Source: Sphingomonas faeni (GTDB taxonomy: Bacteria; Pseudomonadota; Alphaproteobacteria; Sphingomonadales; Sphingomonadaceae). Taken from it: a DNA stretch of 64,000 nucleotides. Position numbers and translations under genes: made by a program. The first letter of the stretch is position 1. The number at the start of each line of letters is the position of its first letter. Below are positions 6,615-15,916 of this stretch, piece after piece. The stretch spans positions 1-64,000 of the forward strand of contig NZ_JANBVH010000008.1 of the NCBI RefSeq assembly GCF_024273235.1. Direction: 5' to 3'. The notes beneath the pieces were generated by a model. The model had not been told where the DNA came from and did not search any database. It saw only the letters and a list, made by a program, of their open reading frames with translations.

Positions 6615-9290
6615 ATGGCTAGCCTCCCCGCAATCGCGAACAATTCCGACATCCGCTTCCTCGGCAAACTGCTCGGCGACGTCATCCGCGCCTATGGCGG
6701 CGAGCGCCTGTTCGAGGCCACCGAGACGATCCGAAAAGCTTCGGTCGAGCGCCACCGCGACGCCTCCGAAGGCAAGCCCGGCGACGACCGCGCGGTCGAT
6801 CTCAGCCTCGAAAAGCTCAGCCTCGACGAGACGCTCGATTTCGTCCGCGGCTTCATGCTGTTCTCGATGCTCGCCAACCTCGCCGAAGACCGCCAGGGCA
6901 TCGCCGCGGAAGACGGTGCCGACCTCGCCTCCGCGATCGCCCAGCTCGAATCCGAAGGCATCGACCGCGCCCAGATCCGCGCGCTGCTCGACCACGCACT
7001 GATCGCCCCGGTCCTCACCGCACACCCGACCGAAGTCCGCCGCAAAAGCATGATCGACCACCGCAACCGCATCGCCGAGCTGATGGCGCTGCGCGATCTC
7101 GGCCGCGACACCACGCCCGACGGCGACAGCGTCGACGACGCCATCCTCCGCCAGATCGCGCTGCTCTGGCAGACCCGCGTCCTCCGCCGCGACCGCCTCT
7201 ACGTCACCGACGAGGTCGACAACGCCCTCAGCTACCTGCGCGAGGTATTCCTTCCCGCACTCCCCGCACTCTACCAGCGCTGGGACCGCGCACTCGGCGA
7301 ACGCACGCCCAGCTTCTTGCGCCCGGGAAGCTGGATCGGCGGCGACCGCGACGGCAATCCCTACGTCACCGCAGACTCGCTCAAGACCGCGCTGTCGAAA
7401 GCGAGCGAAGCCGTGCTCGGCTATTACTGCGACGCGGTACACGCGCTCGGCGCCGAACTGTCGATCTCGACCGAACACGCCCCCGCCGATGCCGCAGTGC
7501 AGGCGCTCGCCGACGCCAGCGGCGACGATGCCGCCAGCCGCAGCGACGAGCCCTATCGCCGCGCGCTTTCGGGCATCTACGCGCGCCTGTCCGCGACGCA
7601 CGACGCGCTCACCGGCAAGCACGCCCCCCGCCCCGGCCGCCTCACCGGCGAACCCTATGCGAGCCCCGCCGACTTCCGCGCCGACCTCGTGACGCTCGCT
7701 CACGGCCTCGGCTCGGCGCTGAAGACGGGCGGCGCGCTCGGCCGGTTGATCCGCGCGGTCGAGACGTTCGGCTTCCACCTCGCCACCTTGGACCTCCGCC
7801 AGAACAGCGCGGTCCACGAACGAGTCGTCGCCGAACTGCTCAAGGTCGCTGGCGTCGAAGACGAGTACCTCGCGCTCGACGAGGACGCGCGCGTCGCGCT
7901 GCTCCGCCGCGAACTCGCCAACGCCCGCCCGCTCACCTCGCGCTTCGCCGCCTATTCCGAGGAAACCGCGGGCGAACTCGCGATCGTCCAGGCCGCCGCC
8001 GACGCGCACGCCGCCTACGGCCCGGCGTGCATCACCAACTACATCGTCTCGATGGCGCAGTCGGTCAGCGACCTGCTCGAAGTGAACCTCCTGCTCAAGG
8101 AAGTCGGCCTCTATCGCCCCGGCGAAACCCCGACCGCGGCGATCATGGCCGTCCCGCTGTTCGAGACGATCGGCGATCTCGAAGCCGCGCCCGGCGTCAT
8201 GTCCGCCTGGTTCGCGCTCCCCGAGATCGCGACGATCTCGAAGGCGCGCGGCCATCAGGAAGTGATGATCGGCTATTCGGACAGCAACAAGGACGGCGGC
8301 TACCTCACCTCGACCTGGCAGCTGTCGAAAGCCTCGACCGCGCTCAAGCCCGTCTTCGCAGCCGCCGGCGTCGGCATGCAGCTGTTCCACGGTCGCGGCG
8401 GCGCGGTCGGGCGCGGTGGCGGCTCGGCGTTCCGCGCGATCCGCGCGCAACCCCCGGGCACCGTCCAGGGCCGCATCCGCATCACCGAACAGGGCGAAGT
8501 CATCGCCGCCAAATACGGCACGCGCGACGCCGCGATGACCAATCTGGAAGCGATCGCCTCGGCTACCTTGCTGGCAAGCCTGGAGCCCGAACGCCTCTCC
8601 AACGCCGACAACGCGAGCTTCTCGGCCGCAATGGACACGCTCAGCGACACCGCGTTCCACAGCTACCGCGACCTCGTCTACGGTACGGAGGGCTTCCGCA
8701 CCTTCTTCCGCCAGATGACGCCGATCGCCGAGATCGCCGGCCTCAAGATCGGCAGCCGCCCCGCCAGCCGCACCAAGTCCGACCGAATCGAAGACCTCCG
8801 CGCGATCCCCTGGGTGTTCAGCTGGGCACAGGCCCGCGTCATGCTCCCCGGCTGGTACGGCGTCGGCCGCGCGATCGCCGATTTCGAGGACAAGGCGCTG
8901 CTGAAGGACATGGCCGAAGGCTGGCCCCTCTTCGCCTCCGCACTGGCGAACCTCGAAATGGTGCTGGCGAAGTCCGACATCGGCATCGCTGAACGCTATG
9001 CCGGCCTCGTCGAGGACGACAAGCTCCGCGAGATCTTCACCACGATCCGCGACGGCTGGCACCAGACCCACGACGGGCTTTTGCAAGTCACCGATCAGTC
9101 CCGCCTGCTAGAAAAGCACCCCGCCCTAGACGCCTCGATCCGCCTACGCCTCCCCTATATCGAGCCGCTCAACCTGCTCCAGATCGAACTGATCAAGCGC
9201 CGCCGCGCAGGCGAAGACGACCCCAGGATCGGCGAAGGCATCCTCCTCTCGATCAACGCCATCGCCACCGCCCTAAGAAACAGCGGCTAG
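6615..9290 (+). CDS. ppc: Phosphoenolpyruvate carboxylase
   Basis: PEPC adds bicarbonate to phosphoenolpyruvate to make oxaloacetate, the main anaplerotic entry to the TCA cycle. The 891-residue length is normal. Diagnostic sites are visible: VLTAHPTEVRRKSM with the catalytic histidine at about 137, GYSDSNKDGGY near 555, and the flexible glycine loop FHGRGGAVGRGGG near 592. The C-terminus ends ...ISINAIATALRNSG, close to the RNTG-type end of family members. It stands alone: a long gap with repeats precedes it and a family F repeat follows, shared with the convergent thioesterase gene. The opposite strand is open for over 2.6 kb here, a codon-bias artefact of high GC. Confidence 0.97.
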   Translation: MASLPAIANNSDIRFLGKLLGDVIRAYGGERLFEATETIRKASVERHRDASEGKPGDDRAVDLSLEKLSLDETLDFVRGFMLFSMLANLAEDRQGIAAEDGADLASAIAQLESEGIDRAQIRALLDHALIAPVLTAHPTEVRRKSMIDHRNRIAELMALRDLGRDTTPDGDSVDDAILRQIALLWQTRVLRRDRLYVTDEVDNALSYLREVFLPALPALYQRWDRALGERTPSFLRPGSWIGGDRDGNPYVTADSLKTALSKASEAVLGYYCDAVHALGAELSISTEHAPADAAVQALADASGDDAASRSDEPYRRALSGIYARLSATHDALTGKHAPRPGRLTGEPYASPADFRADLVTLAHGLGSALKTGGALGRLIRAVETFGFHLATLDLRQNSAVHERVVAELLKVAGVEDEYLALDEDARVALLRRELANARPLTSRFAAYSEETAGELAIVQAAADAHAAYGPACITNYIVSMAQSVSDLLEVNLLLKEVGLYRPGETPTAAIMAVPLFETIGDLEAAPGVMSAWFALPEIATISKARGHQEVMIGYSDSNKDGGYLTSTWQLSKASTALKPVFAAAGVGMQLFHGRGGAVGRGGGSAFRAIRAQPPGTVQGRIRITEQGEVIAAKYGTRDAAMTNLEAIASATLLASLEPERLSNADNASFSAAMDTLSDTAFHSYRDLVYGTEGFRTFFRQMTPIAEIAGLKIGSRPASRTKSDRIEDLRAIPWVFSWAQARVMLPGWYGVGRAIADFEDKALLKDMAEGWPLFASALANLEMVLAKSDIGIAERYAGLVEDDKLREIFTTIRDGWHQTHDGLLQVTDQSRLLEKHPALDASIRLRLPYIEPLNLLQIELIKRRRAGEDDPRIGEGILLSINAIATALRNSG

Positions 9291-9296
9291 CAAAAG

Positions 9297-9443
9297 CTCC
9301 CTCGCCCCTTCGGGGAGAGGGAAGGGGCCCGCCGCGCTTGCGGTGGGAAGGGAGAGGGGCGTTGGGATGGACGTCCCGAGCCTCAAACCCCTCACCCTTC
9401 CGCTCCTGCGTCGCTCCCTCCCTCTCCCCGGAGGGGAGAGGGA
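9297..9443. repeat. Family F palindromic element (copy 1 of 2)
   Basis: About 147 bases, bounded by CCCTCGCCCCTTCGGGGAGAGGG and the inverse CCCTCTCCCCGGAGGGGAGAGGG, with a core containing GGGGCCCGCCGCGCTTGCGGTGGGAAGG. Its second copy is at 62453. Both copies sit exactly between converging gene ends, so they may serve as bidirectional terminators. Confidence 0.9.
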
Positions 9444-9836
9444 CTAGGAGTAAAACGGTGCCGCCACATCCTCGCGCACCCGCATCAACCGCCCGGTCCC
9501 CCGATCCAGCAAAGCCCAGGTCGTAACCGCCTCCAGCTTCACCTTCCCGTCACCGCCCAAAAACCGAACATGCCGGTCGAACCGAGCCCCCTTAGGCGCC
9601 CCCTCGACCCACGTCTCGCCGGTCACCGTCTCCCCCGCGACCACACTCCCGCGGTAATCGATCTCATGCCGCGTCACGACCCACACATACGCCAGCTTAT
9701 GCTCGGCCGGCGCCACCGCCTCCCAATGCGCGGTAGCGATCGCCTGGATCCACTGCACCCAGACCGCATTGTTCACGTGCCCCAGCTCGTCGATATCCGC
9801 GTCCTGCGCCGTGATCGAGAGCGTGAACCGGCTCAC
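9444..9836 (-). CDS. Acyl-CoA thioesterase (4HBT / FadM-YbgC type hotdog)
   Basis: A 130-residue single hotdog-fold protein. The sequence TAQDADIDELGHVNNAVWVQWIQ contains the aspartate and HVNN signature of the 4-hydroxybenzoyl-CoA-thioesterase family, and RHEIDYRGSVVAGETVTGETW matches the second strand block. Likely hydrolyses acyl-CoA thioesters in the cytosol; the chain length is not predictable. I start at GTG 9836, whose GTGA overlaps the stop of the upstream oligopeptidase B gene, indicating coupling; an ATG at 9857 is an alternative that would give 137 residues. Coupling with a peptidase gene is probably operonic convenience rather than shared chemistry. Confidence 0.85.
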   Translation of the reverse strand: MSRFTLSITAQDADIDELGHVNNAVWVQWIQAIATAHWEAVAPAEHKLAYVWVVTRHEIDYRGSVVAGETVTGETWVEGAPKGARFDRHVRFLGGDGKVKLEAVTTWALLDRGTGRLMRVREDVAAPFYS

Positions 9837-11887
9837 CCCGCGACGCCCAGCTGCCACAGCACGAACGCGTGTTCCTCCGCGCCCTCGCGCAGCGACTCGA
9901 ACCGCCCCGACTTGCCGCCATGCCCCGCGCCCATGTTGGTCTTGAGCAACAGCACATTATCGTCGGTCTTCATCCGCCGCAGCTTCGCCGCCCACTTCGC
10001 CGGCTCCCAATAGGTCACGCGCGGATCGTTGAGCCCGCCGCTGATGAACATCGGCGGATAGTCCTGCGCCTTCACATTGTCGTACGGCGAATACGACCGG
10101 ATCAACTCGAACGCCGCCTTGTCCTCGATCGGATTGCCCCATTCGGGCCACTCGCCCGGCGTCAGCGGCAGGCTCTCGTCGAGCATTGTGTTGAGCACAT
10201 CGACGAACGGCACGTCCGCGATCACCGCGCCCCACAGCTCAGGGTCGGAATTGACCACCGCCCCCATCAGCTCGCCGCCAGCCGACCGCCCCGCGATCGC
10301 GATCCTGCCCGCCGACGTCCATTTCGCATCGACCAGCGCCTTCGCCACATCGACGAAATCGTTGAACGTGTTCGCGCGCTTCTCAAGCTTGCCGTCGAGA
10401 TACCATTGTTGGCCAAGATCGTCGCCGCCACGGATATGCGCGATCGCATAGGCAAACCCGCGATCGAGCAGGCTCATCCGCCCCGTCGAGAACCCCGACG
10501 GGATCGCGTACCCGTACGCGCCATACGCATAGAGGAACAATGGCGCCGACCCATCGCGCACGAACCCCGCCGGATACACGATCGACACCGGAATTTCGGT
10601 CCCGTCCCGCGCGACGATCTTCAGCCGCTCGGTCGCGTACTTCGCAGCATCGTACCCGCTCGGGATCTCCTGCACCTTGAGCATCGTCCGCTCGCCGGTA
10701 TCGACGTCATAGTCGTACACCGTCCCCGGCGTGACCATCGACTCATACCCGAGCCGCAACACCGTCATGTCGTATTCGGGATTGTCCCCCAGCCCGGCGA
10801 CATAGCTCGCCTCGGGGAAGTCGATCCGCCTGCCCTCGGTCGGCGTCTCGTACCGATGGATCGCGATCTGATCGAGGCCATCCTCGCGCCCGTCGACCAC
10901 GAAGAAGTCCTGATAGCACTCCACCCCGGTCATGTAGAATGTCGGCGAGGCCGGGATCAGTTCGGTCCACGCATCCGGCTCCTCGACCAGCGCGGTGCAC
11001 AGCCGGAAATTCGGATCGACGTCGTTGGTGTGGATGAACAGCGTACCGTCATGCTCGTCCACATCATACTCACGCCCGACCTGCCGCGCGCTGACGAGGA
11101 TCGGTACCGCGAGCGGCTCATGCGCCGGCAGCAGATACAGTTCGCTCGTCACATGGTCGCTCGTCGCGATCACGATCCACTTCCGCGAACTCGTCTCGCC
11201 GACGCCGACGCGGAACCCCTCGTCCTCCTCGTGGAACAGCACGACGTCGTCCGAGATCGGCGTCCCCAGCCGGTGGAACCGCGCGTTATCCGTCCGCCAC
11301 TGCTCGTTCGCCAGACCGTAGAGGAACCCCGCATCGTCCGCGGTCCAGACGATCTCGCTGAGCATCCCCGGGATCACGTCGGGCAGATGCTCGCCGGTAT
11401 CCAGATCCTTGACCCGAACCTCGAACCGCTCGCTCCCATTGTCGTCGATCGCATAGGCGAGATAGCGCCCGTCATTGCTGACCGAGAACGCGCCGAGCCG
11501 GAAATACTCGTGCCCCTCCGCCAAGGCCGGCTCGTCGAGCAACAGCTCGTCGTCACCGCCCGCGACCGGCTTGCGCCACCATTTCTTATACTGCCCGCCG
11601 GTCTCGTACGCGGTCCAGTAGAGCCAATCGCCATCCTTCTGCGGCACCGAGGATTCATCCTCCTTGATGCGCGCCTTCATCTCTTCGTAGATCGTGTCGA
11701 CCAGTGCGGTATGCGGCGCCATCTGCGCCTCGAAATACGCATTCTCGGCCGCCAGATACGCCAGCACGTCGGCGTCATCGACTTCGGGATAGTTCGGATC
11801 CTTCAGCCACGCATAGGGATCCTCGATCGTCACGCCATGCGTGGTGAAGCTGTGCGGCCGCTGTTCGGCAATGGGGGGCGTGGTCAT
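9833..11887 (-). CDS. ptrB: Oligopeptidase B (S9 prolyl oligopeptidase family)
   Basis: Serine oligopeptidase that cuts small peptides, typically after Arg or Lys. The 684-residue chain has the S9A layout: an N-terminal beta-propeller (about 1-400, starting EDPYAWLKDPNYPEV) and a C-terminal alpha/beta hydrolase. The catalytic serine is in GRSAGGELMG (Ser about 535), the aspartate in GGLNDPRVTYWEP and the histidine in GAGHGGKSGR. The first glycine-neighbour residue is Arg where many homologues have Gly (GGSAGG), a mild variation. No signal peptide, so cytoplasmic. Its stop overlaps the thioesterase start. Upstream lies a 695-base repeat block shared with the divergent pepP gene. Confidence 0.93.
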   Translation of the reverse strand: MTTPPIAEQRPHSFTTHGVTIEDPYAWLKDPNYPEVDDADVLAYLAAENAYFEAQMAPHTALVDTIYEEMKARIKEDESSVPQKDGDWLYWTAYETGGQYKKWWRKPVAGGDDELLLDEPALAEGHEYFRLGAFSVSNDGRYLAYAIDDNGSERFEVRVKDLDTGEHLPDVIPGMLSEIVWTADDAGFLYGLANEQWRTDNARFHRLGTPISDDVVLFHEEDEGFRVGVGETSSRKWIVIATSDHVTSELYLLPAHEPLAVPILVSARQVGREYDVDEHDGTLFIHTNDVDPNFRLCTALVEEPDAWTELIPASPTFYMTGVECYQDFFVVDGREDGLDQIAIHRYETPTEGRRIDFPEASYVAGLGDNPEYDMTVLRLGYESMVTPGTVYDYDVDTGERTMLKVQEIPSGYDAAKYATERLKIVARDGTEIPVSIVYPAGFVRDGSAPLFLYAYGAYGYAIPSGFSTGRMSLLDRGFAYAIAHIRGGDDLGQQWYLDGKLEKRANTFNDFVDVAKALVDAKWTSAGRIAIAGRSAGGELMGAVVNSDPELWGAVIADVPFVDVLNTMLDESLPLTPGEWPEWGNPIEDKAAFELIRSYSPYDNVKAQDYPPMFISGGLNDPRVTYWEPAKWAAKLRRMKTDDNVLLLKTNMGAGHGGKSGRFESLREGAEEHAFVLWQLGVAG

Positions 11888-12582
11888 GCCGCCGTGTTAG
11901 CCGCGCCGCAGGTGGAAGCCAAACGCTGTGGCATTGGCGAGCGGCTGAAGAAGAGTGGCCAGCCACCCCATGCATCACTCGCAATGCCACCCCCCGCGAT
12001 GCCACCACCGCAACGCCACCACCGCAACGCCACCACCCCGGCGAAGGCCGGGGCCCAATTGGAAAGGTCGCAGTAACTGCGCGCAGTCCTCCGTTACCAT
12101 CGTCCCCCAATTGGGCCCCGGCCTCCGCCGGGGTGGTAGCGGCTGGTCCTGCGAACCTGCACCAAGCGCGTTTCCCCGCGAAGGCGGGGACCCAGTCTGG
12201 GCTCCCGCCTTCGCGGGAGAACAACGAGCGGGAACAGACGATGCCCGCTAGGAACACCACCCCGGCGGAGGCCGGGGCCCAGTTGGAAAAGTCGCAGTAA
12301 CGACGCGCTGCGCTCAGTTAGCCACGTCCCCAACTAGCCCCCGGCCTCCGCCGGGAACGTGCGGAAAGTTCGCTGTCGACACAACAACGGTGTCGAGCCC
12401 CGCCCCAGCCCGCTGTCCTACACATCCCCTTTCTGCCACAACGCCCGGCATGGCCCGTCCCCGCTCGATCCGCCCCCGCGCCTCCGCCGCAGCACCCGCT
12501 ACCGAGGGCATATCGAGCGTCGATCGAACCCTCGCCAGCGTCTGCACTTCCTATACTTCACTTTCGACGAGAGACTGAACCG
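11888..12582. repeat. Gene-free 695-base region with family B and D elements
   Basis: This divergent gap between oligopeptidase B and aminopeptidase P holds a short degenerate tandem (GCAACGCCACCACC-like, about 11981-12036), a family B element (12033-12136), a family D element (about 12168-12225) and a second family B element (12248-12355). B cores share GTAAC-G-GCGC-GC and GTCCCC. The remaining 12356-12582 contains no ORF I trust and should hold the pepP promoter. This is one of the few cases where such elements occupy a divergent rather than a convergent gap. Confidence 0.88.
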
Positions 12583-14391
12583 ATGACCCCGACCGCCCGC
12601 TTAGCCAACCGCCTAGCCGCCCTCCGCGCCCAGCTAACCACCGATAATCTCGACGGTTTCGTCATTCCCCTCACCGACGAACACATGAGCGAATATGTCG
12701 GTGGCTATGCCCAGCGCCTCGGCTGGCTGACCGGCTTCGGCGGATCGGCCGGCACCGCCGTCGTCCTCGCCGACCGCGCCGCGATCTTCACCGATGGCCG
12801 CTACACGATCCAGGTCCGCGAACAGGTCGACGGCGCGCACTGGGCGTATGAACCCGTCCCCCAGACCAGCCCCGCCGCCTGGCTCGGCCGCTACGCCCCC
12901 GAAGGCGGCCGGATCGGCTACGACCCCTGGCTCCACACCGGCACCTGGGTCGCCGACGCCACCTCAGCCCTAGCCGAACGCGGCGCCACACTCGTCCCGG
13001 TCACCACCAACCCCATCGATGCGATCTGGACCGACCGCCCCGCCACCTCGCCCGCCAAGCTGACCGTCCAGCCCGACCAGTTCACCGGCGCCTCCTCCGC
13101 CGAAAAGCGCGCAAAGATCGCCGACTGGCTTTCCGAGCACGACGCCGACGCGGTCGTCCTCACCGCGCTCGACTCAATCGCCTGGGCACTCAACATCCGC
13201 GGCGGCGACGTCGACCATACCCCCGTCGCGCTCTCCTATGCGATCGTCGGCGCCGACGGCACCACCGACCTGTTCGTCGCGCCCGACAAGCTCGACGACA
13301 CGGTCCGCCAGCATCTCGGCAACGCCGTCCGCCTCCACGACCGCACCGCCTTCGCCGCGGCCCTCGCCACCTACGCCGGCAAGCGCGTTGCCGCCGACCC
13401 CGAACGTGCGGTCGCCGCGATCACGCAAGCACTCCAGGCCGGCGGCGCCAAGATCCTTCCCCTGCGCGACCCCGTCGTCCTCGCCAAGGCGATCAAGAAC
13501 CCGGTCGAGATCGCCGGCCACCGCGCCGCCTCCGCGCGCGATGGCGCCGCGCTCGCGCGCTTCCTCCGCTGGGTCGAGATCGAGTGCGTGAAGGGCGGCC
13601 AGACCGAACTCAGCGCCGCCGCCAGGCTGCTCGCCTTCCGCGAACAGACCGGCGTCCTGAAGGACACGTCGTTCGACACGATCTCCGCCACCGGCCCCCA
13701 TGGCGCGATCCCGCATTACCATGTCACCGAGGAGTCGAGCGCCCCGATCGAACCCGGCCAACTCTATTTGATCGACTCCGGCGGCCAATATGCGGACGGC
13801 ACCACCGACGTTACGCGGGTCATGCCGATCGGCGAACCGACCGAAGAGATGCGCGACCGCTTCACCCGAGTCCTCAAGGGTCACATCGCGATCGCCACCG
13901 CGGTCTTCCCCGACGGCACGATGGGCGGCCAGATCGACGCCTTCGCGCGCCGTCCCTTGTGGGAAGCCGGCCTCGACTTCGCACACGGCACCGGCCACGG
14001 CATCGGCGCCTATCTGGCTGTCCACGAGGGGCCGCAGCGGATCGCTTCGCCAAACTATCCCGGCGGCGCGGCGATGGAGCCGCTGCGCGCCGGCATGATG
14101 CTCTCCAACGAGCCCGGCTATTACAAGGCCGGCGAATACGGCATCCGCATCGAGAATTTGATCCTGATCGAACCCCGCGCGATCCCCGGCGCCGACCGCG
14201 CAATGCTGGGCTTCGAAACGCTCACCTTCTGCCCGATCGAACGCACGCTGATCGAGCCGGCGCTGCTGACGGCCGAAGAGGGCCGCTGGGTCGACGATTA
14301 TCATGCCAAGGTGCTGGCGGTCCTCACCCCGGAAATGACCGACGCGGAGGATCGCGCATGGCTGGCCACCAAATGCGCACCGCTTACTTGA
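12583..14391 (+). CDS. pepP: Aminopeptidase P family (Xaa-Pro aminopeptidase, M24B)
   Basis: Dinuclear-metal peptidase that removes an N-terminal residue preceding proline. The 602-residue length and three-domain build (two creatinase-like N-terminal domains, about 1-310, then the pita-bread catalytic domain and a C-terminal tail GFETLTFCPIERTLI) match the long eukaryote-like XPNPEP1 type rather than the 440-residue E. coli PepP. Metal ligands are visible in LIDSGGQYADGTTDVTR (two Asp), HGTGHGIGAYLAVHEGP (His) and SNEPGYYKAGEYGIRIEN (two Glu). No signal peptide. The last 8 bases overlap, tail to tail, a small ORF on the opposite strand. Confidence 0.94.
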   Translation: MTPTARLANRLAALRAQLTTDNLDGFVIPLTDEHMSEYVGGYAQRLGWLTGFGGSAGTAVVLADRAAIFTDGRYTIQVREQVDGAHWAYEPVPQTSPAAWLGRYAPEGGRIGYDPWLHTGTWVADATSALAERGATLVPVTTNPIDAIWTDRPATSPAKLTVQPDQFTGASSAEKRAKIADWLSEHDADAVVLTALDSIAWALNIRGGDVDHTPVALSYAIVGADGTTDLFVAPDKLDDTVRQHLGNAVRLHDRTAFAAALATYAGKRVAADPERAVAAITQALQAGGAKILPLRDPVVLAKAIKNPVEIAGHRAASARDGAALARFLRWVEIECVKGGQTELSAAARLLAFREQTGVLKDTSFDTISATGPHGAIPHYHVTEESSAPIEPGQLYLIDSGGQYADGTTDVTRVMPIGEPTEEMRDRFTRVLKGHIAIATAVFPDGTMGGQIDAFARRPLWEAGLDFAHGTGHGIGAYLAVHEGPQRIASPNYPGGAAMEPLRAGMMLSNEPGYYKAGEYGIRIENLILIEPRAIPGADRAMLGFETLTFCPIERTLIEPALLTAEEGRWVDDYHAKVLAVLTPEMTDAEDRAWLATKCAPLT

Positions 14392-14521
14392 GCGGGTCGT
14401 CCTCGGTCGCAGGCGCGGCGCTGACAGCACGCGCCTGCGCCTTCCGGCGTCGCAGATTCTCGCGCAGCGCGGCGGCCATGCGCTCGGCCTTCTCCGCCGC
14501 CTTTCGATCCCGATCGTCCAT
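14384..14521 (-). CDS. Small basic hypothetical protein (45 residues)
   Basis: Encodes a 45-residue, highly charged peptide starting MDDRDRKAAEKAERMAAALR and ending ATEDDPLK. It is rich in Ala, Arg, Lys and Glu with a pattern that would form one amphipathic helix (roughly 5-32) and no hydrophobic segment. An AGGG lies about 8 bases before the ATG. The stop lies 8 bases inside the converging pepP 3' end. I recall similar short ORFs in sphingomonads, but this is memory, not a search. Function unknown; could bind nucleic acid or be a translated leader. Confidence 0.6.
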   Translation of the reverse strand: MDDRDRKAAEKAERMAAALRENLRRRKAQARAVSAAPATEDDPLK

Positions 14522-14610
14522 AAATACGCCCTACATTGTGGCGGGACAGCTTGACAATCGCCCCGCCCTCGTCTCTTAGCCCCACTCCGCCGGCAGCGAT
14601 GCCAGCGAGT

Positions 14611-14685
<75 letters not shown>

Positions 14686-14696
14686 TTTTTCACCGG

Positions 14697-14727
14697 CCGG
14701 TCGACGATTCAGATGATCGTCGACCGG
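14697..14727. terminator. Perfect 12-bp hairpin after tRNA-Thr
   Basis: CCGGTCGACGAT and its exact inverse ATCGTCGACCGG flank a 7-base loop, 12 bases after the tRNA end. There is no T-run directly after it, so it may act as a Rho-assisted terminator or processing site rather than a classic intrinsic terminator. Confidence 0.6.
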
Positions 14728-14879
14728 CACGGACCATCCGATACTCGTCGAGCGCAGACCGGACAAACGCCGGACAAATGTGCGTGTCGCCCTCGTATCA
14801 AGCGGCCTTCTGCAGATTTGGTACAGTCCACGAGCGAAACCGCCTTCACCGGAAAGGCTGCGATTCCTGTCGGAATGGG

Positions 14880-14970
14880 TGGCGGAGCGGGAGGGATTCG
14901 AACCCTCGATACGCTTTTGACGTATACTCACTTTCCAGGCGAGCGCCTTCGACCACTCGGCCACCGCTCC
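14880..14970 (-). tRNA. tRNA-Ser (anticodon GGA)
   Basis: Class II tRNA of 91 bases including encoded CCA. The acceptor GGAGCGG pairs with CCGCTCC; the anticodon sits in CTGGAAA (GGA, reading UCC/UCU). The long variable arm GTATACGTCAAAAGCGTAT is typical of serine tRNA. The discriminator base is G, as expected for serine. Confidence 0.97.
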
Positions 14971-15058
14971 GCATTGCTCTGGAAGGGCGTCTGCTAGTGC
15001 GCGTTTCACGTACGCGCAAGCGATTGCGTGCGGGGATGCGCTCGGGCACTCTTCTGGC

Positions 15059-15916
15059 ATGCTGAATCATCTTCTCGCTGCCGCGCTCGTACAAGCCGCT
15101 CCGGTCGCCGCCACGCTGCCGTCCGATCCGTTGCCTGCCGACTGGGTCGCGGTGCCGGACGACGAACTGCTGGTGTTTACGCTGGCCGATGGGCACCGGT
15201 TTACCGTGCGGCTGGCACCTCGGTATGCGCCCGTGCACGTCGCCAATATCCGCAAGCTCGCCGCGGCTCATTGGTGGGATGTCGGGACCAGCGTGTACCG
15301 GTTGCAGGACAATTACGTCGCGCAATGGGGCGATGCGACCGAGAAGAAGCCGTTCGTCGCGGGCGTCGTCGCCAATCCGCCGGCGGAATATTCGCATGCC
15401 GGGCCGACGATTGTGGCACGGCTGTCGCAGCGCGATCCCTATGCCGAATGGGCGGGGTATAGCCGCGACGGGTGGCCACTGGCGGGCAATGGCGCGACCG
15501 AGTGGCTGCCGCATTGCTACGGCATGGTCGGCGTCGCGCGCGATCTGGCGCCGAGCACAGGGAACGGCGCGGAGCTGTATACGGTGATCGGCCATTCGCC
15601 GCGTGCGCTGGACCGCAACATCGCGGTGGTGGGCCGGGTGATCGACGGAATCGAGTGGCTGTCGTCGCTGCCGCGCGGAACGGGCGATCTCGGTTTCTAC
15701 AAGGCGGAAGGCGAGCGTAGCCCGATCGTTTCCGCCCGCCTCGCAAGCGAACTGCCTGCCGCCCAGCGACCGCGCTTCGAATATCGCGCGGCGGACAATG
15801 CGCGGTTCGCCGCCTGGATCGCGTCGCGCGAGAACCGGGCGGGGCCGTTCTTCACGGTACCGGCGGGCGGCGCGGACATTTGTGCCGCGCTGCCGCCGGT
15901 GCGCAAGGCGCCCTAG
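15059..15916 (+). CDS. Exported cyclophilin-type peptidylprolyl isomerase
   Basis: A 285-residue protein with a short signal peptide (MLNHLLAAALVQAAPVAA) and a divergent cyclophilin domain: FTLADGHRFTVRLAPRYAPVHVANIRKL matches the family lead in which a strand is followed by a conserved APxxVxNxxxL helix, and HCYGMVGVARD with a later YTVIGHSPRALDRNIAVVGRVIDG matches the core GxxxMAR and FF-I-L-GxVxxG regions. Long insertions between these (about 100-160) and a 60-residue C-terminal tail make it larger than a minimal PpiA/B. It would act on proline bonds during folding in the periplasm. Several catalytic positions of classic cyclophilins differ, so activity is likely but not certain. Confidence 0.85.
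   Translation: MLNHLLAAALVQAAPVAATLPSDPLPADWVAVPDDELLVFTLADGHRFTVRLAPRYAPVHVANIRKLAAAHWWDVGTSVYRLQDNYVAQWGDATEKKPFVAGVVANPPAEYSHAGPTIVARLSQRDPYAEWAGYSRDGWPLAGNGATEWLPHCYGMVGVARDLAPSTGNGAELYTVIGHSPRALDRNIAVVGRVIDGIEWLSSLPRGTGDLGFYKAEGERSPIVSARLASELPAAQRPRFEYRAADNARFAAWIASRENRAGPFFTVPAGGADICAALPPVRKAP

Noticed and set aside
6459..9086. Open frame of 875 codons antisense to ppc
   Set aside because: Composition (Ala/Asp/Gly/Arg/Val-rich, no motif) is the shadow of a GC-rich gene; ppc on the other strand is certain.
9869..12076. 735-codon open frame antisense to oligopeptidase B
   Set aside because: Arg/His/Pro-rich without domains; the S9 peptidase is clearly the real gene.
14686..14880. Possible integration scar between tRNA-Thr and tRNA-Ser
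   Set aside because: GCCGGACAAAC/GCCGGACAAAT looks like a short direct repeat, but no duplicated tRNA 3' end, integrase or mobile gene is present.
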